64,000 nt of DNA from Kappaphycus alvarezii. Lineage: Eukaryota > Rhodophyta > Florideophyceae > Gigartinales > Solieriaceae. How positions within the stretch are numbered: the first letter of the stretch is position 1; each line of letters starts with the position of its first letter. The position numbers were made by a program, and so were the translations under genes. This document shows, one piece after another, positions 1 to 11,323 of this stretch. The notes below the pieces were generated by a model that saw only the letters and a list, made by a program, of their open reading frames with translations, had not been told where the DNA came from and ran no database searches. The stretch covers positions 1,426,001-1,490,000 of the forward strand of contig NADL03000657.1 in assembly GCA_002205965.3 (NCBI GenBank), written 5' to 3'.

Positions 1-1281
1 TAACTTCCATTGGAAACATAAGAGCCGGGATGTTCGAAAGTATTGTGAAGGATGTCTCACGTGTCAGCAGTATAAGGACTCTAATAAAAAAGGTTGACTG
101 ATCCAATGTCACTGGAATTGCCTGACCGCAGATGGGTTTCACTAGCTACAGATTTCATTGTGAGGCTACCACTGACGAGGAGCGGTCATGATGCGATCAC
201 GACTTGGGTTGATCGACTTACTCGTCGAGTCCATTCTCTTAAATCTAAAACATCAGATACTCCTGAGGACACGGCTCGAGACTTCTTCGAGAACATATTC
301 AAGAAACACGGGTTGCCTGATCTGATGTGACCTCAGATAGGGACAGCAAGTTCATTTCAAAGTTTTGGAAGACACTGATGAATCTTTGTGGGGTGAAATT
401 AAGAATGTCTACAAGTAGACACCCACAAACAGATGGCGCTTCTGAGAATATGAATAGGATGATCGAGAACTATCTCCGTTGCTATTGCTCGTATCATCAG
501 GATGACTCGGATGAACTGCTTCCTTCTGCAGAATTTGCATACAACTCGGCTGTGAGCGATGATCTGGGTATGTCACCATTTGAGCTGGACTTGGGATGGA
601 CACCTAAATCGCCGTTGGACTTCTTGGCTAGCAGCAGCATACCTCTTCAAAGCTTGGACGACTTTCGTGCCAAGCTCAAGGTTTCTCTTGAGGATGCGCA
701 ATTTGCCTACAAAGTGGCAAAAGCTCGGCAAGCGGCATATGCTTCAAGGCGATACAAGGTCTCAGATTATGAAGTCGGTTCAAAGCTTTGGATCAATCGC
801 TCGTTGTTTACAGATGTTTATTCTAGGTCCCAGGATTCTAAAAAACTTGGTGCGCGTAGATATGGGCCATTCGTGGTTAAGGAGCTAATTGGAAAGAATG
901 CTGTTCGACTGGATCTCCCTGATCATTTTAAAATCCATCCAGTCATTCATATCATTCACACCACACCACATTTGGAGCAGCCTGATCATATTGAGTTTCC
1001 ATTCCTCCTGCACCTGCACCGCTTGAGCTGCCTGATGGACCAGAACAGGAAGTTGAGGTTATCTTGGATCACAAAATGGTTGGACGCGGTTTCAAGTTCT
1101 TGGTTATGATGCGTGGTGTGCCACGTCATGAGGCGTAGTGGCAACCAGCAAAGGACTTCGTTGATGTTACGGAAGATGGATCTGCTGTAGTAACGGAAGC
1201 TTTCCAAGAGTATATTCGGAAACATAATATAATCCCGCAGTATCATTGACGAGGACGTCAATAGTCCGGGGGAGGGAATAG

Positions 1282-1726
1282 TGTAACAATGTCTCTGTTA
1301 CACCACTGTGTAATAGAGACTTGTTCGCTGTCGCTATTCCAGTTCTCTATTACACAGTGGTGTAACAGGGAAACTGTATCGTCTTGAATGATTTTAGAAA
1401 TTTGATTTTCCTTCAATGTTTTTATTTGACGTGGAGCCCCACGTCATCGTTTTTATTTACGTAGTTATATTCTAGATAGTACAATTCTATAGTTACACCT
1501 CTACTTTCTGGTAAGTTCTACTGAGCTAACAGAGTATAGAATTTCTAGAGTAGAGTTACCGTACTGTCTATAAAAAGGGGGGCTCATCTGGATTCTTGTG
1601 GGAATCTAGGTACACTCCATACACCCTTTGCCCCCAACTTTCTGAAACCCATTACCATCGCCTCTACAGTTTCTTGAGCAGCGCCCCGGCTGCCTCTCTC
1701 TCTATTTCAGTGCTATAGCTTTTACA
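1282..1726 (+). repeat. Probable 3' LTR of the left-edge gypsy element
   Basis: The start (TGTAACAATG) is set by the polypurine tract just before it. The end is uncertain; a TTTTACA at 1720-1726 would give matching TGTAA/TTACA termini. A TATA-like TATAAAAAG near 1569 could be the LTR promoter. The partner LTR is outside the window, so the boundary cannot be confirmed. Confidence 0.5.
1291..1371. repeat. Pair of imperfect hairpins arranged as an inverted repeat
   Basis: Positions 1291-1320 and 1344-1371 are each imperfect palindromes around GTTACAC/GTGTAA, and the two blocks are also near reverse complements of each other across a 23-nt spacer. They lie at the start of the probable LTR. Confidence 0.75.
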
Positions 1727-2552
1727 ATTTCCAAAGCTCTAACTTTTCCCTCGAGTTTTTGTAAATGGGGGGGAACTGGGTTGCTTTATTGTTTAGGGAT
1801 GCAGGACGGCTATTTTCCGAAGACTAGGGGGATAGGGCTGTGTATTAGAGAGTCTGAAATGATGCAGAGTCATGAGGTACGACCTCACAGGGCTGGTGTG
1901 AGGCCAGCCTTAAGGCATGTTAATGTGCTGCAAATTTTCTAAAACAATGAAAAGTAGGACTATGAGTGGATAGGTGTGATTCACATTTGCACTGCAACAG
2001 GCACAAAATGCGCAATACAGGCCGGGGTTGTCACTCTTTCGTCGTCCAACGCTTTTGTATGCACCTGGTCGGGATATGCAATCGAGTAACGGCAGCTCCT
2101 TTCTCAGTAGGGCAAGTCCTCTTCGCCCGGTTCATAATTTTAATCAGGTCAAATACAGGCTCACAAAAAGGTTTGGACAACTGAACCCGGCCGCTCGAAT
2201 TTTGAAAATATGCAGATGTGAGTAAGACGCAATCAGCGTATAATGAATTTAGCTTTACTGCGGTACACTCACTGACATAGCGCGATCATGTTGTTTGGAA
2301 AGAGACTACTGCGGGTCTCCAACAAGTAAACTTGTTTTGACAGGAAGCCTGAGAATTAAAGAAATTATTCACCTTAGAGCATGTTGCTCACGTAATGAAA
2401 ACATTCGGTATCCGTACTTGGGCTTACCAGCAACAGTGCGTTTCGAGCAAGGCCTTGGTGAGGGACGGATGTCAACATAGATTGTGGCCTCACCGAAAAG
2501 ATGATTGGTGATTCTTCTCAGGCTGCCGGGTTTAGCCGCAAAACACGTTGAG
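1727..2552. other. Intergenic, nothing recognised
   Basis: Only short open frames with no recognisable motifs. I see no RNA gene or repeat here. Confidence 0.5.
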
Positions 2553-2557
2553 AAATG

Positions 2558-3186
2558 TGATATAATGAAAATTGTAGATATTCCTTGGCATGCTGCGCTG
2601 GCTGATTTGGCTGCGCTGGCCGAGTTGGCATGCTGCGCTGGCCGAGTTGGCATGCTGTGCTGGCTGAGTTGGCATGCTGCGCTGGCTGAGCTGTCACTGT
2701 ACTTACAATTATATTTTTAATTATTTTTAGAGGGATGCTTTGCACTGTACTGTGGCGGTGCAGATTTGGCACATAGGTACTGTATAGATGCTACAGAATG
2801 TGAGGGTTGAAAACTCTATATAAGGGGCTGTTTGCATGAAATGGTAGGACTACTTGGGAGCCAGCATACCCGAGCGGGGCGCTCAACAAGTTAAGTCAAA
2901 TACAAAGCATAAAGGAAGTTGGCAGACAACTTCAAGCCAAGTCCCGAGTAGTAGGAAGTTGAGAGTCAACTTCAGACCCAAGAAAACTTTTTCTTACGCT
3001 AGTCGCAGAGCGTCGGTGGTAGACCCTGCCCCTTTTATACTTGCTTGTAGCTTCCTCAACTCTCTTCTATATACACTCCCTTTTGTTCGTTCAACAATAC
3101 CACGGTAGCACTTTTGTCGCTCGCAACACCTCCTTCTCAGGGTAATTGGTTCTGAGGATCTCTTCCCCGCCGATTTACCCCTATCA
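2558..3186 (+). repeat. 5' LTR of gypsy-A
   Basis: A near-identical copy occurs at 7741-8370. Termini are TGATA and TATCA. It contains a 22-bp minisatellite near its start (2585-2693). A TGG at 3189 just inside the LTR is in the usual place for a primer-binding site. Confidence 0.95.
2585..2693 (+). repeat. 22-bp minisatellite inside the gypsy-A 5' LTR
   Basis: About five tandem copies of a unit built on GTTGGCATGCTGCGCTGGC, one copy 4 bp shorter. The same array is in the 3' LTR at 7768-7876. Confidence 0.9.
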
Positions 3187-3273
3187 TTTGGTACTCTTGT
3201 GGAGGGGGTTGCACCCGAGGTATTCGAGTTGAGCAGTAGTAAGGAACACTTCGGGGGATTTCTTTTCGTAATC

Positions 3274-4930
3274 ATGGATCTCAATGCTGCTCGTATAACG
3301 TTCACAGGGGGCAAGACTGAAGACGTTGAGGAGTTTCTTTACACATATGTCAACGTTGTGATGCGAGAGAAGGGCGATGAAGAGAAGGCCGCAAGTATCT
3401 TCGCCTATCTTCATGGTGACGCAAAGCACAAATATAAGTCCAAGTTTATCGACGGGTGGTCTCTTAACGGGAATGGGCGTAACTTCGGTGAGGTATGTGA
3501 GTGGCTTGTGAAAGAGTATGCTAAGGAGGTAGAACCAGATGAGATGATTCGTACCGCCATAGAGGCCCGGCTCAACTTCGACGATTTGTTAAGCTCATTG
3601 GTGTACTTGTGTGATCTTTATGAAAAGGCTGGGTTCAACGCCCAAGCCAAGTACGGAATGCTGCGTAAGGCGGCTATGGGGGATAAGCGGCTCTCCGATT
3701 TCCTCCTCATCAAGGGCCCTCACACTTTTGATGAACTGAAGGGTACCATAGTAGAATTTGTCAAAAATTCGGAGACGTTTCAGTCACTGAGTGAGGTACC
3801 GAGGGAAACCCGCACATCGATGTCTATCGTACATCCTGAAAAGAATTATCAAAGGCCGGCTACTAGTGCAGCGGCATTAGAATCTGTCAGGAGCGATGTC
3901 AAAAACTTGGAAGAAAGGTTGGAAACCCGATTCGATAATCGACTTGACATGATAACCTCGCAGTTGGAAAGCCTTACTCTTACCATTAAGAAGAACCAGT
4001 CTGGGGCCCCTAAGGCCGCAGAAGTCTGTTCTTACTGTCACAAGCCTGGACACTTTGCAAACAGGTGTCCTGATAATCCACATAGAAACACTCGTTGTGC
4101 AAAGTGCGGTCGATATGGGCATCATGAAAGTAACTGCTGGTCTAAAGACAACAGAAGAGCAAATTTATCGGAAGCAAGGAGTGAGTCAGGACCAGAGGTG
4201 AAAATCTTACAAAATAGAAGGGATCAAAGGTTGACGGATGCCGGTAACGTATCCATCGCTGAAGAGATTAGTCAAGTCAATGTGACAAAAAGGGATGGGG
4301 AAGGGAACATTTTATCGAAGAAACCTAGGCTAGAGTATGGAATGCTGGAGCATATCCCAGCACCTGTACCTCCTCGAACCAAGAGGTCTGATCAAGTTGT
4401 TCCAGGAGTGGGAGTCACTCCGGCCAAGAAGACGAAAAAGAGTAAGAAAGTTAAGAGTATCTCTAAGGACGTACTAGAGTATGTGAAGAGGTACAATTTG
4501 GTGGCTGAGCTTGCATCGGCCCCAACTGGGATAACGTTTGGTCAACTTTTGAGGGGCGACGCAGAGGATGCGAGAAAAGAACTCAAAAAAATTATCAGGT
4601 CTAATAAGTCCGCTAAGGGTAAGAAACTGTTTCTTCAATCGGCCTCGACAGCACCAAGACGTCTTAAGCTGGTACCAGTCAAAGTATTGGGTATGAAAAC
4701 CCAAGCTCTCTTCGATTCGGGTGCTGTTCCAAACCTCATTTCAGAAACTTTGGTGACAGATCTAGGTCTCGAAATTACTCCAACGACTCGAAAAATAACT
4801 GTAGCGGATGGAACCGTCTCAAAATGCATGGGCACTGTTGACAAGGTTTCCGTGTTCTTTGGGGACTCTAAAGTTGATGTAGACTTTCTTGTCATGCCGG
4901 ATCTCCCTTTCGATGCAATCATTGGCTGCC
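3274..4930 (+). pseudogene. gypsy-A gag and protease region
   Basis: Gag begins near the ATG at 3274. Two CCHC zinc knuckles lie at about 4027-4140 (CSYCHKPGHFANRC and CAKCGRYGHHESNC), the nucleic-acid-binding part of gag. An aspartic protease with the DSGAVPNLIS motif follows near 4713. The gag resembles that of gypsy-E, including the NPHRNTRC linker between knuckles. Treated as part of a broken element. Confidence 0.9.
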
Positions 4931-5639
4931 CACAATGGAAAGACTAGGAACATGCATTGACTTGGGCAACCAAATGGTTTCAGTTAATATTGACGGCAGA
5001 ACCGTGAAGATGCCCCTGGATTTCGACAAAAGCACGCATCCTGAAGATTTAAAAGAAACGGACAGTGAAGATTTCACTTCTAGCTATGACAGCGAAGATT
5101 CGGAACCAACTAACACTTTCGGAAGTGGAAAAGGGTACCCTCGGGGGTTAATGAACATGGCATGGGACGATTATGATTCCGGGTTTGAAACAGATGACGA
5201 CTGGATTCTAGGATAAGTTTGAAACCCGAATGTGTTTCTTTTTGCGATGATATCGAATCAAAGGACAGAATTCGGAGCATGAAAGAAGATTACCTTTGCA
5301 AAGAAAATAAGAATACGGCGAATTCCATATATGAAGATGTGAGCACGACGGAAGAGGTCCTTCAAAATATTGAGGTTGAGGATCAAGAAGAAAAAGGGCG
5401 CCAAATGGCAGAAATCCAAGGAAAAGTGCAGCACCTTCCCGCCCCCGCCTCACTGAAAATATCCGACATGTTAACATCTTCCGAAGTAATTGCATGGAGC
5501 GTTTCAGATTTAGACAAGCAAGTGTACCGGTTACTCACTCGTTCGAACTTACCGACACTCAACCGATTTACCACAAGCCTAGACGTCAACCGCCAAAATA
5601 TGACCAATTTATCTCAGAAAATGTTACAAGTATGCTGAA

Positions 5640-7574
5640 AAATGATATTATTCGACCAGTTTCATCCCCATGGTCGTTTCCAGTTGTGGTCGCACCAAAG
5701 AAGGATGGAAAGCTGCGTTTTTGCGTCGATTACCGACAACTGAACCAGAGAATGATACCCGATCGATTTCCGATTCCGAACATGGAGGAGATCCTCGAGG
5801 ACCTGAAGGACGGGAGATATTTCACCTCAATTGACCTTTACACTGGCTATTGGCAGATTCCATTGGATGAAAAATGTAAGGAAAAAACAACCTTTACCAG
5901 CAAAGCCGGTACGTTCAGGTTCGAAGTGATGCCTTTTGGTCTCATGAATGCACCAGCTACATTCCAAAGAATGATGAACGAGGTTTTGAAAGGACTTCCA
6001 TTCGCAAGAGTCTATATCGATGATGTCGTCATATTCTCAGAAACATTGGATCAGCACATCTCGCACGTCAAGACAGTTGTGGAGAGGATATCGGAGTATA
6101 GCTTGAAAATTAAGTTGAGCAAATGCTTCTTTGCGAAAACTTCTATCCAATTACTCGGTCATATCGTCGACCAAGAGGGAATTAGAGTGGATCCAGAGAA
6201 AACGAAAAAAATAAAGTTGGCACCAAGGCCCGCTTCAAAGACGGAGGTCCGAAGCTTCTTAGGACTGGCCTCATATTACAGAAGATTTATCAAAGATTTC
6301 GCCAAGACTGCAGCACCGTTACATGCCAGCACTACGAAGAACGGAAAATTTCACTGGAACAAGGAAATGGAAACTGCATTTCAGGAGCTTAAAGATAAGC
6401 TATGTGTCCCCCCAGTTCTCATGTACCCAGATTTCAAGAGACCATTCGTTGTGGAGACAGATGCCTCAGAACGGTCTTTGGGTGCCGTTTTGTCCCAAAA
6501 AGATGAAAACGGAAGACTACACCCTGTTCAATTCGCAAGCCGAACTCTGAATGACGCGGAAAAGAGATACTCAGTCTGCGAGAAAGAAGCGCTAGCTGTC
6601 GTCTTCGCGCTGAAAAAGTTTCGCGTATACCTTTTATCACTCGAGAAATTTGTCTTGATAACTGATCACCAGGCACTTAAAACAGCATTCCAAAAGAAGG
6701 ATGTACATCACCGCTTGGCCCGATGGCTCGACATTTTCGCAGAATATCGGTTTGAAATTGTGTATAGACCCGGACGCAATAATCAGCCTGCCGATTACCT
6801 ATCCCGCTTGAGGGACGCACTGATTCCAAATGAAAAAGCTTCGGAGGACATCGTCGGAGTCGCCGAGTTGCAGTTGCTGAACGATAACGAGTACGAAGCT
6901 AATATTCACGGACTGATCAAATTCCTCGATGGACTAGAAATGAGAAAGGTTGATCTTGAACACCGAAATTGGGTACGCAGGAATCAAAAGGCTTTTACAT
7001 TGTGGAATGGGAAACTCTTCCGACACAAAGCCGGTCCCCGACTAGTGGCCCCTTTGAAAGAAAGAATGAAGATCTTGAGGACTTTCCATGATGATTTAGG
7101 GCATTGGGATCTCGAAACAACCAAAAAGTTCATTACGAGAGATTCTGGTGGCCCAGTATCCATAAGGACGTCTATTATTTCGTGAAAAGCTGCGACAACT
7201 GTCAAAAATTCACTCCGATACGAAAGTATAATACAACTCTAAGCTTTCCAGTTTCTTGTCTTTTTGAAACATTCTCAATTGACTTTGCCGGCCCATTCAA
7301 GGAAACATCTTCCGGAAACAATATCTCCTTATAGCGGAAAACATCTAATTGGATGGCAATAGCAGTTGCAGGTGAGGAGACCAATGCTGAAGTGGTCCTG
7401 AGATTCATCGAAAAAGAAATAATTGAACCGTTTGGTCTTCCAAAAAGGATAGTCTCGGATAACGCCCTTTGTTTTACTGCAACTTCACTGCTTCGAGTTT
7501 TGAAGGAGAAAGGGATTCAGCTGAAGAAAGTTCTCGACTACGCTCTTATGTCAAACGGGAAAGCCAAAAGATGA
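5640..7574 (+). pseudogene. gypsy-A reverse transcriptase, RNase H and integrase region
   Basis: Reverse transcriptase begins around 5640. KKDGKLRFCVDYRQLN lies near 5698 and the catalytic YIDDVVIFS near 6012. RNase H carries FVVETDAS near 6445. The integrase zinc-binding region (HDDLGHWDLETTKKF) is near 7088 and its catalytic core starts near 7275 (FSIDFAGPF). Domain order RT-RNase H-integrase marks Ty3/gypsy. The whole is broken. Confidence 0.92.
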
Positions 7575-7740
7575 TTGGAATTATCAAACGCGCACCTACT
7601 TTTTGGAATATATTATAGGTAATCAACTGCATCCCTATTCGTTTCAAAGGCCTCATGTTTTAACGATAAGGCAAATTACATTAATAGAAACAGAAGAAGA
7701 ATGATGACGAGTCGGGACGTTCGTCTTGAGCGAGAGGGCG

Positions 7741-8370
7741 TGATATAATGAAAATTGTAGATATTCCTTGGCATGCTGCGCTGGCTGATTTGGCTGCGCT
7801 GGCCGAGTTGGCATGCTGCGCTGGCCGAGTTGGCATGCTGTGCTGGCTGAGTTGGCATGCTGCGCTGGCTGAGCTGTCACTGTACTTACAATTATATTTT
7901 TAATTATTTTTAGAGGGATGCTTTGCACTGTACTGTGGCGGTGCAGATTTGGCACATAGGTACTGTATAGATTCTACAGAATGTGAGGGTTGAAAACTCT
8001 ATATAAGGGGCTGTTTGCATGAAATGGTAGGACTACTTGGGAGCCAGCATACCCGAGCGGGGCGCTCAACAAGTTAAGTCAAATACAAAGCATAAAGGAA
8101 GTTGGCAGACAACTTCAAGCCAAGTCCCGAGTAGTAGGAAGTTGAGAGTCAACTTCAGACCCAAGAAAACTTTTTCTTACGCCAGTCGCAGAGCGTCGGT
8201 GGTAGACCCTGCCCCTTTTATACTTTCTTGTAGCTTCCTCAACTCTCTTCTATATACACTCCCTTTTGTTCGTTCAACAATATCACGGTAGCACTTTTGT
8301 CGCTCGCAACACCTCCTTCTCAGGGTAATTGGTTCTGAGGATCTCTTCCCCCGCCGATTTACCCCTATCA
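7741..8370 (+). repeat. 3' LTR of gypsy-A
   Basis: Near-identical to 2558-3186, including the minisatellite (7768-7876). It ends TATCA, followed by the TSD copy AAATG (8371-8375). Confidence 0.95.
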
Positions 8371-8375
8371 AAATG

Positions 8376-10485
8376 CATGTAAATATCGACAGTTCAGTCT
8401 TTATGGGAAGGGCTTCCACGAAATGTACAGCACAATAAGGGGGAACGTTTGGGTGTTTTACTCTTGGAAGATATACCCGATCTATCCCATGGTTTTCCAG
8501 ACAACCACAATCGACTCAAAAAGGGTATACCGACACAGTAATGGGGAAGGAACTACGCTCCCTAAAATGCTACCTTCAGGCCAGCCATCAGGCAGGCCGC
8601 ATTGGACATGACGGCTGCTGCAGCGTGCCTTTGCATCAAAACCCCCCGAACCTTTCCGTGCGTCTCCAGTGCCCTCACAGCCACGTTCCTTGCCACGTCA
8701 TTTATCACTGCACATGCATCCGGGTGCCAACCTCCAAGAGTGGAGATTGGCACAGGCACGAGCCTACCTCTGGTGGAGGTCGCGATAAAGGATTGATATC
8801 TTCTCTGCTTTGCATTTCGCGCCGCCGCATTCAGAGAGGACATCGGGTTGAAGGCCCTCACTCTTCTGTTGGAGGGAGCGAGGGGGTTCACGAAGGTAAC
8901 ATAAAAAAGTCGGTCCCTCCGCTGCTTCCCATTGCCTGGATGTCTGGTCTCGTGCGGTGGAGACCAGGGCGTGGTTTTACAACAGGATGACGAGCAGCTC
9001 TTGCCAGGTCTTTCGCGAGAAGGGTTACTTGGCGATCGTGTCGGTTGATCCTTTGGGCTCCATGCAAGCAGTGCATCAGATGATCGCCATGTACATCGAG
9101 TGTGTCCGGGCAATTCCCTCTCGGGCATGGCGTGCCAGGGTGAAAAAAGTGGCACGCGACAGTAGTATTGAAGCCATACCGAGAATTCTCGAGGGTCAAT
9201 GCTTGTCTGTAGTCCGGGGCATGGGGGACAATATACCCATTCCTTGGCTCCCGGGAGGGCCATAGACGAGCGAAACGCCTGCCCCCTCGAATCCTCAAGA
9301 GGAATTCGTTCTTGCACTGCTTCATGGATTGCGTCCGTCAGCGTCTTTTGCGATGGTGTTTTTTGCGAGCAAATTACACTGAACGGGATAATCCTAGACG
9401 GCAGGCAAGAGGTCGACCACCTCCGATGGGCATCTGCAGCTGCTTCGTATATTCCTAGCTCCTTAATAGGCGTTGGGAGCAAGGTCTTGCAAAGCTTGCT
9501 AGATGATGACCTAGAATCCAAGAACGCCGCAGCCACGATGTTCTTCGCGGAGGTGAGTCCGATCCCTAGAGAAGGTTTTTTCTTGTCCTTTGGTGTGACC
9601 GGCAGCTGGAGTTCTCGGAATACTTCCGAATCCAGTACTCCCCCTGCCAATTTTCGAACACAGTCCTCCATCATCCTGTCGAACTCTTCCGCTCCTTCTC
9701 CAGTGCAAGACGGGGGCACTACGCGCAACAAATAGCCTACTTTGCAAACGCCAAAACAGTTACGCAGTAGCCGGAATGCCACTTGCCTATTCTCAAGGAC
9801 AGCAATGGTCTCGAGGAATGGTCTGAGGGATGAGACATGGTTCGTAAAGGACCGTGTGGTGTATTCCTTAGTACCGACGGGGGCGTTCAGAACGGAAGTA
9901 CCCTCGCTGTTCTCTTGCTTAATCCCGTCTGGGTAGAGACTCTGTGCTGACCCTGAAGGGGCTGTAGGCCATCACACGGTGCACTTCGGCAGCGACAAGT
10001 GCAGTCCTCGGCTTTCAGCATCCACGGAGCGAAGTACTTCGATGCCTTTGACGAGTTGGTCGTGGCGCCCGATAATGTACCCGTCATCGTGGTACCACAG
10101 TTGAAGTAACGACTTTGCCAAGTCTCTGTTCTCCCCTTCCTCTGAACTGAAGAGTTCTTGTATTTTGAGGATAATAGGGTGCAGCACCAGGTCGAAGAGG
10201 AGGCCTCCAAGATTGTCTTCCTGTTGGGTCCCGCAGACGCGTCTTATTGTGTGACTACCTATCCACAGGAATGCGGGCTCGTTTGAATAGCAATATGAGA
10301 CCCAAGGCTGTAACTCTGGGAATAGCTGTCTCACCGCGGTCAGGAAAGCGGGTCTGCTGCACATATTAAAAGCGTTCTTGAGATCGACAGTCAATAACCC
10401 ATATGCTGGGTTACTGCCGTACTCCTGAACGACTCGTCGGATTCCGTGCACGACTGTGTCGGCACAATAAGTGTTTGGACTTACT
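8376..10485 (-). mobile_element. LINE remnant LINE-1 with probable restriction-like endonuclease, 5'-truncated
   Basis: A minus-strand non-LTR reverse transcriptase in at least three frames. The RT palm is at about 10480-9975, with LLTVDLKNAFN, GTQQEDNLGGLLFDL and LWYHDDG (active-site DD). The thumb/connection region is at about 9782-9230. A C-terminal Cys/His cluster (CPRGNCPDTLDVHGDHLMHC) is at about 9150-9060, followed by RPDI and D residues (about 8960-8880) of PD-(D/E)xK type, as in R2/CRE-like LINEs. The tail (about 8880-8562) includes PVPISTLGGWHPDA. The N-terminus is missing and frameshifts separate the parts. The restriction-like endonuclease call is inference from motif order; the RT call is firm. 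Related copies: 13258-13432, 20350-21206 and 52150-53130. Confidence 0.8.
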
Positions 10486-11323
10486 TTATACTAGAATATA
10501 AATGATACAGCCACAGTGCTGGCATTGGTATAGCTGGATTCCCTAACGGAGACGAGCCGCTTCCAAGGGATCGCAGGGGGGCCATTATGGGGAGTTGTGT
10601 GGAGTGTGGGCGCAAGCAGGAGCGGCAGGGGGGGAATCGAGCGAGTGGTCTTCATGATTTTCGGAGCGGGCACTGTTACGAGAACGGGGGCTCTTGCGAT
10701 AAAGAGATCCATGAATGTTATTGGCGTTATGAAGGAAAGCTGTCGCAAAGGATTTCATGAACGAAGGCGTCGAAATTTAGAGTCATTTGCGGTGCTGATG
10801 AATAGTAGTGCAAAGGCCAGAAAGGACAATGAAAACTTTCTGCGTCCGGAAATTATTGATTCAAACTACCATTTCGGAAATTTAAATAGCACTCTTAAAA
10901 CCCCGGAGCGGTTGTTCACAGATTGGTTTGTGATATTGAACAGGTGCATGTGCCGCACGATGTTTTCCTGTGCTTTTTATTTTTTCCTTGAACAAGTGCC
11001 ACACCCGTCGGTAGCAGATGAATTTTTGAAATTATAACAAAAATTCAACCCACTAGCCCATTTTCAGTTCCTTGTTCAGGTGTAGAGTTAAACCGTCAAC
11101 CACCCGTGCAACTTCAAATTTTGGCGGACATCGGCAAGACCAGGTTTTTGACACCAGAAGACCTGTACTTAAATCTGCTTTTCGACCCGCATATGAATCT
11201 GCCTTTAGAACTCTCTCCAGTTACCTAGCTCTTCCAACTTCCCACAAACCATCCCTGAGTGACCAAAGACCTCAAAATACAAAAAACTTTTCGTCAATAC
11301 ATCGTTTTCACTCTCAACTAATC
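10486..11323. other. Intergenic, upstream region of the SUB2-like gene
   Basis: An open frame at 10597-11037 (+, 146 codons) shows no family motif and I do not call it a gene. The last 200-300 bp should include the promoter and 5' leader of the SUB2-like gene; no clear TATA box was found. Confidence 0.4.

Larger units (their letters stand above)
1..1726 (+). mobile_element. Ty3/gypsy chromovirus, 3' part (cut by window edge)
   Basis: The 3' end of a gypsy-type LTR retrotransposon. Visible parts are the integrase core (about 94-650, with a typical HPQTDG motif near 420), the integrase C-terminal region (about 700-950) and a chromodomain-like stretch (about 1040-1220, beginning EVEVILDHK). A purine-rich tract (1269-1281) sits directly before a TG that starts the 3' LTR. 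The 5' half lies outside the window. It is broken, with several interruptions, so it is a fossil. The chromodomain assigns it to the chromovirus branch. Confidence 0.85.
2558..8370 (+). mobile_element. Ty3/gypsy element gypsy-A, both LTRs and TSD present
   Basis: An LTR retrotransposon bounded by 2558-3186 and 7741-8370, with the 5-bp TSD AAATG at 2553-2557 and 8371-8375. The order gag, protease, reverse transcriptase, RNase H, integrase is that of Ty3/gypsy. I see no chromodomain. By eye the LTRs differ at about five positions, so the insertion looks recent. Coding capacity is broken, with a few interruptions. It resembles gypsy-E at 44.8-50.7 kb in gag and in LTR termini (TGAT...TATCA), so the two belong to one clade. 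It abuts the LINE remnant on its right. Confidence 0.93.

Noticed and set aside
8541-9735. Long plus-strand frames across LINE-1
   Set aside because: They are opposite-strand shadows of the LINE reverse transcriptase.
10597-11037. 146-codon plus-strand frame before SUB2
   Set aside because: No recognisable motif and odd composition; likely chance.
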